Origin: Moritella sp. PE36
GTDB taxonomy: Bacteria; Pseudomonadota; Gammaproteobacteria; Enterobacterales; Moritellaceae
Direction of reading: 5' to 3'
Length of the DNA: 64,000 nucleotides
NCBI RefSeq assembly: GCF_000170855.1
Contig: NZ_ABCQ01000017.1
Coordinates: 20,373 to 84,372 of the forward strand
In this document: piece by piece, positions 15,910 through 25,100 of the stretch
Layout: every line of letters begins with the position of its first letter
How positions within the stretch are numbered: the first letter of the stretch is position 1
Translations under genes and position numbers: made by a program
The notes under the pieces: generated by a model
Database searches by the model: none
What the model was told of the DNA's origin: nothing
What the model saw: only the letters and a program-made list of their open reading frames with translations

Positions 15910-17163
15910 ATGCAAGTTTTGCTCGGTCTACAAATGCTTTTTGTCGCATTTGGTGCCCTCGTACTGGTTCCACTGCTTACTGGCTTGGATCCAAATGTCG
16001 CTCTTTTCGGTGCTGGTCTTGGTACCTTGGTTTTTCAAATTATTACTAAACGTTCTGTCCCTGTCTTTCTTGCTTCCTCTTTTGCTTTTATTGCCCCGAT
16101 CATGTTCGGCGTGCAAACTTGGGGTATTGCCAGCACGATGGGTGGTTTAATGGCGGCCGGTTTTACTTATGTATTATTGTCAGTCGTGATTAAATTCCGC
16201 GGTGTTAGTATCATTCATAAATTACTGCCACCAGTCGTTGTCGGCCCTGTGATCATGGTAATTGGTCTAGGCTTATCCCCTGTTGCAGTGAATATGGCAA
16301 TGGGCAAAACCGGCGACGGATCAATACAATTAATTGATAATGAAGTTGCCATTATCATTGCGGCTATCTCATTATTCACCACTATTGCGGTAAGTGTTTT
16401 TGGTAAAGGTTTGCTTAAACTTATGCCAATTATGGCCGGTATTGTGGCTGGCTACATAGCAAGTTTAGCTTATGGCATTATTGATTTTACGCCTGTTGCT
16501 CAAGCAAGCTGGTTAGCACTGCCAAACTTTACTTACCCAGAATTTAACATCAATGCGATATTGTTTATGATCCCAGTTGCGTTAGCCCCTGCGATTGAAC
16601 ATGTTGGTGACATTCTCGCTATCTCTAATGCGACAGGTAAAGACTACCTTAAAAAACCAGGTTTACATCGTACCCTTGCTGGTGATGGAATGGCGACAAT
16701 GGCTGCGTCTATGTTTGGTGCGCCACCCAATACCACCTACAGTGAAGTAACAGGTGCAGTGATACTAACCAAAGCATTCAACCCTGCCATCATGACATGG
16801 GCAGCCGTGATCGCCATTGTGTTGGCTTTTGTGGGTAAACTCGGGGCGTTACTGCAAACCTTCCCAGTACCAGTGATGGGTGGCATCATGATCTTACTGT
16901 TCGGTACAATCGCAACCGTAGGCCTTAATACCCTTATTACTAATCGTGTCGATCTACACAAATCTCGTAACTTAATCATTGTTGCGGTGACATTAGTATT
17001 CGGTATTGGTGGTATGGCATTTGGTATCGGCGATTTCAGCCTTCAAGGTGTGAGTCTATGCGGTATTGTGGCTATTATTCTTAATTTAGTATTACCACAG
17101 GACTTAGGTGATAACCATGTTGTTGATAATGTTGAAGTGAATACAGATATTAACACTAAGTGA
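15910..17163 (+). CDS. uraA: Uracil/xanthine permease family transporter (UraA-like)
   Basis: A nucleobase:proton symporter of the NCS2 family, 417 residues from the chosen start. Family blocks are FVAFGALVLVPLLTGLDP, SVPVFLASSFAFIAP (the discontinuous helix 3), PPVVVGPVIMVIGLGL, PVALAPAIEHVGDILAISNATG with the substrate-binding Glu (AxEHxGD), and GAPPNTTYSEVTGAV, the second Glu region. That last motif favours uracil over purines. The frame opens 37 codons further upstream. I chose the ATG with GGAG eight bases before it; the upstream ATG has no ribosome site, but the extra residues resemble a normal N-terminal tail, so this start is not certain. Confidence 0.88.
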   Translation: MQVLLGLQMLFVAFGALVLVPLLTGLDPNVALFGAGLGTLVFQIITKRSVPVFLASSFAFIAPIMFGVQTWGIASTMGGLMAAGFTYVLLSVVIKFRGVSIIHKLLPPVVVGPVIMVIGLGLSPVAVNMAMGKTGDGSIQLIDNEVAIIIAAISLFTTIAVSVFGKGLLKLMPIMAGIVAGYIASLAYGIIDFTPVAQASWLALPNFTYPEFNINAILFMIPVALAPAIEHVGDILAISNATGKDYLKKPGLHRTLAGDGMATMAASMFGAPPNTTYSEVTGAVILTKAFNPAIMTWAAVIAIVLAFVGKLGALLQTFPVPVMGGIMILLFGTIATVGLNTLITNRVDLHKSRNLIIVAVTLVFGIGGMAFGIGDFSLQGVSLCGIVAIILNLVLPQDLGDNHVVDNVEVNTDINTK

Positions 17164-17200
17164 TCAGGCTTCTGGCTAGATAGATAATAAATAGGTAAGT

Positions 17201-17239
17201 AACAAGTTATAACGGATAATTTATCGGTTATAACTTGTT
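17201..17239. terminator. Bidirectional terminator between uraA and the GFA gene
   Basis: AACAAGTTATAAC at the left pairs perfectly with GTTATAACTTGTT at the right, and an inner GATAA/TTATC extends the stem after one G-G mismatch. It lies between the stop codons of two convergent genes. Confidence 0.75.
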
Positions 17240-17244
17240 AATTC

Positions 17245-17661
17245 TTACTTTGGAAATCCTGCAAACGTCGGAGCAGCTAAAGCCGCATCATACCAAGCCG
17301 CCCGTTCATGCCAAAATATATTGTCTTGCGGTGCAACGTTAAGCACCGTCTCTTCGTCTAGATCCAATGAACCCGCAGGGACGATTAAGGTTTTACCTTT
17401 ATTGACTAAATACGGTAATCCAGTGCCACATTCGGTGCAAAACACGCGCGCGAAATGACGGTCAGGATAATCAAAACGCTTGGTTTTATCTGTGCCTGCC
17501 AACCACGTAATGTGGCTGGATTTGCAGAATAAATTAGATGCATGCGCAGAGCCGGTGATCTTTTGGCACTGCTGACAATGACACAAATGAAATTGGCTAA
17601 AATCATTGCTCACTTCAAATGTCACCGAGCCACATAAGCAGCCCCCAGTTATTTTCTTCAT
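17245..17661 (-). CDS. GFA-family (glutathione-dependent formaldehyde-activating-like) zinc protein
   Basis: A 138-residue protein of the GFA fold (CENP-V/GFA). The zinc ligands are in the expected places: GCLCGSV at the N terminus, CHCQQCQKITGS, and VFCTECGTGLPY. Members bind glutathione and were first described in formaldehyde detoxification; the enzymatic claim for GFA itself has been questioned, so only the fold is secure. It sits 18 bp downstream of the dodecin gene on the same strand, so the two are probably cotranscribed. Confidence 0.9.
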   Translation of the reverse strand: MKKITGGCLCGSVTFEVSNDFSQFHLCHCQQCQKITGSAHASNLFCKSSHITWLAGTDKTKRFDYPDRHFARVFCTECGTGLPYLVNKGKTLIVPAGSLDLDEETVLNVAPQDNIFWHERAAWYDAALAAPTFAGFPK

Positions 17662-17679
17662 CGTTTACTTCCTTATAAT

Positions 17680-17895
17680 TTAACTCTCTCCGATACGGAA
17701 ACCTATTTTCAGTGTCACTTGAAAGTGTCCAACCGCACCATCAACAATGTGTCCGCGCGTTTCAATCACTTCAAACCAATCCATATTTTTTACCGTTTTA
17801 TTACACTCTGCAAGCGCATTCTGAATCGCTTCTTCAATACTTGTTTTCGATGAACCAACCATTTCAATTTTTTTGTACGTATGATGATTTGACAT
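17680..17895 (-). CDS. Dodecin
   Basis: A 71-residue dodecin, close to the usual length. Family features are KKIEMVGSSKTSIEEAIQNALAECNKTVKNMDWFEVIETRGHI, with the Trp that stacks on flavin, and GHFQVTLKIGFRI with the conserved Gln. Dodecins assemble into hollow dodecamers that store or buffer flavins (riboflavin, FMN) in the cytosol. A GGAGTGAG stretch lies just before the ATG. It is the first gene of a pair with the GFA-family gene. Confidence 0.95.
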   Translation of the reverse strand: MSNHHTYKKIEMVGSSKTSIEEAIQNALAECNKTVKNMDWFEVIETRGHIVDGAVGHFQVTLKIGFRIGES

Positions 17896-18055
17896 AACTC
17901 ACTCCAATTAATCATAAAACAACCTAAGTGTAAATATAGCTCGGTATTTATCTTTTATATCAGTATTACTAATTTAGGGTTATTTATGGCTTTGGGTATA
18001 AGCGCTCAAATTCATCATTTCAGTATTGCTATACTAATAAAAACAAGGAGGTTAC

Positions 18056-18778
18056 ATGTTCAAGTCATTAAATAAATTATTTACTAAAGCTGTGTATGCA
18101 CCGATCATCATTGCACAAGGGCGCTATGTAAAAAAAGTCACACCAAAACTGCCAGAGGCTGCCGGAGAACGCTCTGGGAAAACAGGCGAAGGACAAAAAA
18201 TAAGACTACTCATTGTTGGAGATTCTGCTGCAGCGGGCGTTGGCGTCGATAATCAAGCACAAGCGTTAACGGGAAACTTAGTTTCTGCATTAGCTGACTG
18301 TTACCAAGTTGAATGGCAATTATTGGCGAAATCAGGTTATACCACATTAGACAGTCTGCAAATGATATCAGAGCAACCTAAACAAACTTTCGATATTATC
18401 GTCACCTCATTAGGCGTTAATGATGTGACAGGGTCGTTACCGGCCGCCACTTGGCTAACACAACAACAAAATTTAATAACGCTATTACGTAAACAATTTA
18501 ATTGCCAACAAATTCTTATCACACAAGTTCCACCAATGGGACAATTCTCAGCACTACCACAACCATTACGACGTTATTTAGGCGCAAGAGCAGCTCAGTT
18601 TAATCGTAAACTAGCGACCCTAATTGAAAGCCAAAGTGATTGCCAATTAATTGATTTCAATTCTGAATTAAATGCTAAAGATATGGCTAAAGATGGTTTT
18701 CACCCGGGGCCCATCATTTACCAACGCTGGGCTGAAATTGTTGCCGAGAAAATTAAATTACAACACAATTACAAATAA
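18056..18778 (+). CDS. SGNH/GDSL hydrolase
   Basis: A 240-residue esterase-type hydrolase. The SGNH blocks are all present: LLIVGDSAAAGVGV (nucleophile Ser), a Gly in KSGYTTLDSL, TSLGVNDVTG (Asn block III) and KDGFHPGPIIYQ (Asp and His, block V). The first 40 residues are basic and moderately hydrophobic without a clear signal cleavage site, so the protein may stay membrane-associated or cytosolic. AAGGAGG is ideally placed before the ATG. The substrate (lipid, acyl-thioester or acetylated sugar) is not predictable. It is convergent with the alpha/beta-hydrolase gene. Confidence 0.88.
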   Translation: MFKSLNKLFTKAVYAPIIIAQGRYVKKVTPKLPEAAGERSGKTGEGQKIRLLIVGDSAAAGVGVDNQAQALTGNLVSALADCYQVEWQLLAKSGYTTLDSLQMISEQPKQTFDIIVTSLGVNDVTGSLPAATWLTQQQNLITLLRKQFNCQQILITQVPPMGQFSALPQPLRRYLGARAAQFNRKLATLIESQSDCQLIDFNSELNAKDMAKDGFHPGPIIYQRWAEIVAEKIKLQHNYK

Positions 18779-18790
18779 CGAAAACAATGA

Positions 18791-18810
18791 AGCCCTATAT
18801 CGACAGGGCT
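18791..18810. terminator. Short hairpin between convergent hydrolase genes
   Basis: AGCCCT and AGGGCT pair around an eight-base loop just after the SGNH gene. There is no clear T-run, so termination is only suggested. Confidence 0.4.
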
Positions 18811-18890
18811 CCATAACTTATTATCATGAATCGATATTAATGATACAGGTCTCGCCTGTTATACCAATTGCATTAAATAAGTGATTGGTG

Positions 18891-20189
18891 TCACTCATAA
18901 TAGGCATCGGGGCGCGCACCGTCATAATAACGATACAATCGAGGCAATACAGCGGCCGTTTCTCCTGCTTGCAGCGCATAAGGATTCGTTATTTTGTCAC
19001 TATCTTGAAGGTATTCAGCCATACCAAATAAGTAATGCTGATTGAGTAAATGCCCCCACGCATGTCCGCCTTGTTTTTCGTATACGGCACCATCAATCTC
19101 AATAATGTTACCCTCCTCTCGCAATGGTGATAGCACCCCTAATCTCGCAACCAAGTCGAATTGATTAGCGAAGTTTTCAATGTAGGGTAAACCAATCAGC
19201 TCGCCTTTATTATTGGTGGAATGGCAAACATAATTCATCTTGTCGGCACAATTAGCAAAAGTGTAAACCTCCAGTTTTTTCATCATACTAACCAAATAAG
19301 AATCCAGTTCAGCATCGCTAAAAGTAACAATGGCTTCCATCCAAAAGAGCTCAAATGCCAAGCGCTCCAAATGGTTTAGCTGCAGTGTTAATTTTAGTTC
19401 TGGAGCTTGATGCACTGCTTTAATTTGACTAACACTTTTCTGTAGCGCCCGTAATACGTTGGCGGTAATAATAGTGCCTTGAGAATGACATAACAGCACA
19501 ACTCTATCTTTAGTTGGATCTTTCAGCGCGTCCAACACCGCAACAGTGGCCTTAACCGCTGGTTCCGTCATCGACTGCTCGTCATTTAGGTTCGGGTTGG
19601 TTTTAAATACTTTACCCGTCACACACTGCATCAGGTCTAAAATAGTCGAATCAGTTTGGTTATGCACCACAGTTAACGGTCGTTTGAATAGCTGACTCAG
19701 TAACTCAGAATTCATCATCGCGACATCTTCATTGGTGGCGATACCATTGACATAGATCCACTGCTCATTAATAAATGAGGTGACGCTCACTAGCGGGTCG
19801 GCTTGCTGAAAATAATTACTTGGACGCCAAAATAAATTCTGAACAACGGGTGGCAGTAAGGTACGAGCCCAAGGTCCAGGGGCATGCGAGAACGCCGGAA
19901 CCAAGGTATCGACTAAGTAGTTAGCTGTCCTTATCGGTCGCCAAAAATCAATAATGTTAAACTCTGAGTCTTTTTTATGTGGTGGGATCCAAGTTCGAAT
20001 TGGTCCAAATATAGATTGGGTATAGAGAGGAGGAAAGAAATTCAACGCTTGAAATAGCACCTTAGCGACAATTTCATAATCGTTATACTCAGTTGGCTCA
20101 TTAATTTTCAATACTGAATCTATAATTTTTGATATTTGTGGATCTAAATTTTCCTGCTTTACCACGGTATCTTTAATGCTATCTGGCAT
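18891..20189 (-). CDS. Predicted alpha/beta-hydrolase (CHSQG nucleophile elbow)
   Basis: A 432-residue protein that I cannot assign to a named family. The segment DRVVLLCHSQGTIITANVLRAL is a typical nucleophile elbow of the alpha/beta-hydrolase fold (xHSQG in lipases and thioesterases), with a strand before and a helix after it. A later VARLGVLSPL and QGGHAWGHLLNQHYLFGM may supply the catalytic His. No signal peptide is seen. The N-terminal 150 residues are rich in Trp, Pro and Phe (QSIFGPIRTWIPPH, FWRPI), perhaps a lipid-facing surface. The function is presumably ester hydrolysis; substrate unknown. A long, gene-free AT-rich region lies upstream. Confidence 0.7.
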   Translation of the reverse strand: MPDSIKDTVVKQENLDPQISKIIDSVLKINEPTEYNDYEIVAKVLFQALNFFPPLYTQSIFGPIRTWIPPHKKDSEFNIIDFWRPIRTANYLVDTLVPAFSHAPGPWARTLLPPVVQNLFWRPSNYFQQADPLVSVTSFINEQWIYVNGIATNEDVAMMNSELLSQLFKRPLTVVHNQTDSTILDLMQCVTGKVFKTNPNLNDEQSMTEPAVKATVAVLDALKDPTKDRVVLLCHSQGTIITANVLRALQKSVSQIKAVHQAPELKLTLQLNHLERLAFELFWMEAIVTFSDAELDSYLVSMMKKLEVYTFANCADKMNYVCHSTNNKGELIGLPYIENFANQFDLVARLGVLSPLREEGNIIEIDGAVYEKQGGHAWGHLLNQHYLFGMAEYLQDSDKITNPYALQAGETAAVLPRLYRYYDGARPDAYYE

Positions 20190-20599
20190 AATGTGCTCCT
20201 TGCAATCACTTATAATGTATTAGCACGTACAACATAACCGACACTATTCGTTCCCATTAACAACTGGGCTAATTCATTATTTACGCTAACGGATATTGTT
20301 TACAGGACCAAGTTATCCAAGATTTTTCTTGTCTTATTATAAATTTATTTAAAACACTGTGAGCAGCAACTTATATAAAAATCTAAACTGTGAACTCGGA
20401 ATTATCATTTATTAAAACAAGGTACTGGGCAAATAAATACTGTATATCCCACGACTAAAGACAAAATCGTTACTTTTATGATACAAAGCCTCTACACTCG
20501 ACAGATCATCAAACCACAAAAATAAAAAATAACACTCTGATAATTAACAAAAAAAATAACCAACACCTTATATTTTATAATTTAAAAAGTAATAAATAC
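20190..20599. other. Gene-free AT-rich spacer
   Basis: This stretch separates the divergent hydrolase gene from the SulA-like gene. I see no credible reading frame and no RNA gene. It is strongly AT-rich and presumably contains the hydrolase promoter on its left side. Confidence 0.5.
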
Positions 20600-20655
20600 T
20601 TGCAAACATCTCTTTAAAATACTACTGTATGTATAACCACTGGATATGCAAACAG
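20600..20655 (+). promoter_or_regulatory. SOS promoter with tandem LexA boxes
   Basis: TTGCAA, 17 bases, then TACTGT form a sigma-70 promoter. Two overlapping LexA-like boxes follow: one (CTGTATGTATAACCAC) begins inside the -10 element, and the second (CTGGATATGCAAACAG, a full CTG-N10-CAG) ends five bases before the start codon. Each matches the Escherichia LexA consensus at about 12 of 16 positions. The layout, with LexA over the -10 element, is like that of E. coli sulA. Confidence 0.7.
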
Positions 20656-20659
20656 GCAA

Positions 20660-21031
20660 ATGACCATGCAAACTAAATCTATTATGTATAACGCAAACAC
20701 AACTACACACGACTCTGATGTTATGGATGTAAATAAAGAAATAGTAGAAGACAACCATGGTCAATGGACCGCAATTATTGCACCACCGATGACAATCACA
20801 GCGGCACTGTTATCACAACATGGAATTAGTGCCGATAGTGCATTAATCATCCACAAAGCTAAGATCAATAATAAATTTCATACATTGCTAAAAGCAGCCC
20901 AGAGCCCAACTATTTCAACAATCGTAACTTGGGATGACGAGTTAACCACGGATGAAATATTCCAAGTTAAAGCCACCATGAAAGCCTATAACACTGAGTG
21001 TGTGATACAGAGCAACAAGAAATTACACTAA
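20660..21031 (+). CDS. sulA: SulA-like SOS cell-division inhibitor
   Basis: A 123-residue protein whose second half matches the SulA family: GQWTAIIAPPMTITAALLSQHGISADSALIIHKAK corresponds to the Trp-LxPP-x-T-Leu-x2-GL block, and TISTIVTWDDELTTDEIFQVKATMKAYNTECVI to the GxxSxVIGWxxDxLTxEE region. In E. coli SulA binds FtsZ and blocks septation after DNA damage; the same role is inferred here. Support comes from the LexA boxes directly upstream. The N-terminal 35 residues are polar and probably disordered, and a second ATG two codons in is also possible as start. Identity to SulA is modest, so confidence rests on motif plus promoter. Confidence 0.72.
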   Translation: MTMQTKSIMYNANTTTHDSDVMDVNKEIVEDNHGQWTAIIAPPMTITAALLSQHGISADSALIIHKAKINNKFHTLLKAAQSPTISTIVTWDDELTTDEIFQVKATMKAYNTECVIQSNKKLH

Positions 21032-21104
21032 TTAAACAAATACTTGCTATATTTAGTTATTAGATCCTTATATTGGATAACGACTAAAAGAGCAAGGACT
21101 GCCG

Positions 21105-22031
21105 ATGAAGATCCTCATAATTGATGACTCTAAAATTGAACGTGTAATTATTCGCTCTTATCTACAGCATCTCAATCACGAAGTCTTCGACGCTGGGAAC
21201 GGTGAAACCGGTATTACTTTATTTGCAGAATGCAACCCTGATATTGTGTTATTAGGTGTTGTCATGAATGGAATTAACGGCTACGAAGTTGCGAGAAAAA
21301 TCAGACAAGAATTCACCGATTGGGTGCCTATTATTTTTCTTAGTGGCAAAACCGCCCCTGAAGATATCATGATTGGTATTGAAGCCGGTGGTGATGATTA
21401 CTTACCAAAACCAATTCAAAAAACAATCCTGATTGCTAAAATGACAGCGATGGAACGTATTGCAGTAATGCGTACACAACTATTAAAAACCAAAAACGAT
21501 TTAGAGTTAGCCAATGAAGAGTTAGGCCGTCTGGCAACTCTTGATGGCTTAACCGGTATTGCCAACCGCCGACATTTAGACATCACCATAGCCAAAGAAC
21601 TCGCACGCGCACAACGCCATGCACAACCACTTACCTTCATCATTGCAGATATAGATTTCTTTAAAAAGTACAACGATCACTACGGCCATATCCAAGGCGA
21701 TGAATGCTTGAAAGCAGTTGCATCCACACTTGATAATTCTTTGCGTCGGCCTGCAGAGCTGGCTGCACGCTATGGCGGCGAAGAATTTTGTATGGTATTA
21801 CCCAATACCGACACAGCAGGTGCTAAGTTAGTTGCTGATAAACTTGTTAATGCAGTTCGTTCATTAGAGATTCACCATGCAGGGCTGCACAAACATGCCA
21901 TTGTCACAATGAGTTTTGGTGTGGTAAGTATGATTCCAGACAGAAACGTCACCGTAAAAAGTTTAATGCTCGAAGCAGACGAGAAACTATACCAAGCCAA
22001 ACATAACGGGCGAGATCAGTGGGTAATATAA
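21105..22031 (+). CDS. Receiver-GGDEF diguanylate cyclase with Gly in place of the phosphoacceptor Asp
   Basis: 308 residues: a REC domain (about 1-120), a short coiled linker and a GGDEF domain (about 140-305), the PleD/WspR-like layout. The acidic pair DD (7-8), the Ser (80) and Lys (102) of the receiver are intact. The segment PDIVLLGVVMNGINGYE has Gly at position 51, where receivers carry the phosphorylated Asp (codon GGT, one base from GAT). The cyclase loop GGEEF (224-228) and substrate Asp region look active. The I-site is RPAE rather than RxxD, so product inhibition may be weakened. AAGGA precedes the ATG and a strong terminator follows. Control must be phosphorylation-independent if the sequence is right. 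Confidence 0.92.
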   Translation: MKILIIDDSKIERVIIRSYLQHLNHEVFDAGNGETGITLFAECNPDIVLLGVVMNGINGYEVARKIRQEFTDWVPIIFLSGKTAPEDIMIGIEAGGDDYLPKPIQKTILIAKMTAMERIAVMRTQLLKTKNDLELANEELGRLATLDGLTGIANRRHLDITIAKELARAQRHAQPLTFIIADIDFFKKYNDHYGHIQGDECLKAVASTLDNSLRRPAELAARYGGEEFCMVLPNTDTAGAKLVADKLVNAVRSLEIHHAGLHKHAIVTMSFGVVSMIPDRNVTVKSLMLEADEKLYQAKHNGRDQWVI

Positions 22032-22033
22032 CG

Positions 22034-22067
22034 AAAAAGGGAAGCCGATATGGCTTCCCTTTTTTGT
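22034..22067 (+). terminator. Intrinsic terminator of the REC-GGDEF gene
   Basis: AAAAAGGGAAGCC and GGCTTCCCTTTTTT form a long perfect stem with a five-base loop and a T-run. Confidence 0.92.
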
Positions 22068-22102
22068 TATAACTTACCGGTACTAAATAGCATTAAGTCA
22101 GA

Positions 22103-25100
22103 CTACAAACTCGCTTTAAACTCTGCAAATGCGATCTTAACGCGTTTAATCGACACCGGATAACTGGTCCCTAATTGTTGAGCAAATAACGATACTCGCA
22201 ACTCTTCCAACATCCAACGCAGTTTTAATAACTCACTTTGCTGCGCAAGTGTTAATCGTGGCATCTTTGTTAACTGAACATACTTTTCCAATAACGGTTG
22301 CACTTCAACCGAATGACCACGATCACGGATAGGATCAATCTTTAGTTTATTCAATCTATGCTCAATCGCTGCAATGTAACGTTGTACATCCGCTAATTTC
22401 TTAACACCTGTATTGGTCACAAAACCACTGTAAATAAGCTTTCCTAGTTGCGCTTTGATATCACCATTCGCCACGATCATATCAAGAGAAACTTTACCTT
22501 TAATCTGCTTATGCACTTGATGCGCAGCAGTGAGTATCTTCTCAACCTGCTTAGCGACTTCAACCGTTTCATCAGCAATATTGGCACGAACCAATTCTTT
22601 TAATACTTCAAAGCTGTCAGCATCACTCGGTGCAGGCTGTTTTTCGATTATGTTATCAACAGCACAAGAAATACAATCGTGGATCAAGTCAGTTACTTTA
22701 CCAAACGGGTTGAAATACAGTCCAAGTTTCGCTTTGTTTGGTAGTTTCTGTTCAAGGTATTTAATCGGTGACGGTACATTAAGTAAAATCAAACGACGCA
22801 AACCAGCTTTTGCAGCGACAGCTGCATCTTCTTGATGATCGAACAACTTAATTTCAACCGAATTTTTGTTATCAACTAATGCCGGATAAGCTTTAACTTC
22901 ATAACCACCATGTTTTTGCTTGAATTCAGTGGGTAAGTTGCCGAAATCCCAGGTAATAAGGTCCTTTTTCTCAATGCCTTTATCGGCTACTTTGACTAAC
23001 GTTTTTTGGATATTACCTTGTAGTTTTTGCTTTAACGCACCGAGATCATCACCAACACAAATTTGTTTTAGATTTTCATCTACAATCTTGAAATGCATTT
23101 TAAGGTGAGTTGGTAGCGTTAAGAGCTCCCATACATCTTGCTCTAAACGGACACCCGTCATGCGCAATAACTGTTTATTCAGACTTGCGGCTAATTCACC
23201 TTGGCTAGGGTCCATATTCTCCAGTGCTGCGCCTGCATAATTTGGCGCAGGTACAAAATTACGGCGTAGTGTTTTTGGCAACGCCTTAATCATGGTAATG
23301 ATTAATTCTTCACGTAAAGCAGGGATCAGCCAATCAAAGCCTTGTTCATTAACTTGATTGAGGATCGCTAATGGAATAATCACCGTGATACCATCTTCAA
23401 CGGTACCCGGTTCAAAATTGTATTCCAATTTAAATTTAAAGCTGTTTTGACTCCAAAATTCTGGATAGCTATGTGCAGTAATTGCTTCGGCATTATGCTT
23501 CATCAAACGAGCTTGGGTGAGCGTTAACAAATCCGGTGTTTGCTTGATCTCGTTCTTCCACCAGCTATCAAAGTGACGACCAGAGCAAACGTGTTCAGGA
23601 ATAATATCAGCATAAAAACCAAATAAATCATCGTCACTAACCAAAATATCACGACGACGAGATTTATGTTCTAATGCATGAATACGCTCTACTTCCGCCA
23701 TATTGTGCTTAAAGAACGCATGTTTAGTATTAAACTCACCTTCAACTAACCCACTACGAATAAATATTTCACGACATAATGCAGGGTCAATTTGACTGTA
23801 GTTCACCATGCGTTTAGCAACAATGACTAAACCATATAAGGTTACTTTTTCTGCAGCAACAACCGCAGCTCGGCGTTTTTCCCAATGCGGTTCACTGTAA
23901 CTTGATTTGTTTAAATGTGTCGCAAGCGGTTCAATCCATTCTGGTTGGATCTTCGCCGCAATACGGCCAAATAAACGTGATGTTTCCACCAGTTCTGCAA
24001 CCATCACCCATTTAGGCTGTTTCTTAAATAAGCCAGAACCTGGGAAGATATTAAATTTACTGTTACGCGCACCTAAATAATCTTGGTCTTTATCTTTAAA
24101 GCCAATGTGGCTTAACATGCCTGATAATAAGGCTTTATGAATATTATCGCTGTTACTTACTTCACCCTCTTCATTCACTGCGACAGGGTTTACGGTAAAA
24201 CCTAACTCTTTCACTACTTGTGATAATTGACTGTAAATATCCTGCCATTCACGTACTCGCATATACGCAAGATAATCTTTCTTACATAAACGACGGAACT
24301 GCGATGACGATAACTCATCTTGTTGTTGCTTGACGTAATTCCATAAATTAACAAACGTAATAAAGTCTGATTCTTTATCGTAAAAACGACGATGCTGTTC
24401 ATCAGCCGCTTGCTGTTTTTCTATTGGTCGTTCACGTGGATCTTGAATCGACAGTGCTGCAGTAATCACCATTACTTCATTCAAACAACCATTGGTATTT
24501 GCTTCCATGACCATACGCGCCAGACGTGGATCAATCGGCAACTTCGCCAATGATACACCGACAGATGTGAGGCGTTTATTATGGTCAGCGTTACTGGTAT
24601 CAATCGCACCGAGTTCTTCGAGCAGTTTTAAGCCGTCGGTAATGTTACGGCTATCTGGCGGCTGTACAAAGGGGAAGTTAGCAACATCCCCTAACCCCAA
24701 TGCATGCATTTTTAAAATAACCGAGGCGAGGTTAGTACGGGTAATTTCAGGATCCGTGAATTCGGGACGATTATTAAAATCATCTTCACTATAGAGTCGA
24801 ATACAAATACCTGCGCTAACACGGCCACAACGGCCCATACGCTGATTTGCACTGGCTTGTGATATCGCCTCAATTGGCAGGCGTTGCACCTTAGTACGGA
24901 AACTATAGCGACTGATACGTGCAGTGCCCGGATCAATGACATATTTGATACCTGGTACCGTTAATGACGTTTCCGCTACGTTAGTCGATAACACAATACG
25001 ACGACCAACATGACTTTGAAAAATACGGTTTTGCTCAGCATTGGTCAAACGTGCATACAGAGGTAGCACTTCGGTATCTCGAAGTTTTAATTTGTTTAAC

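Noticed and set aside
18672..18884. Reading frame overlapping the end of the SGNH hydrolase gene
   Set aside because: It is out of frame with the well-supported hydrolase and has no family features.
22530..24942. Several long frames opposite hrpA
   Set aside because: They are antisense shadows of the helicase; none has a recognisable motif or ribosome site.
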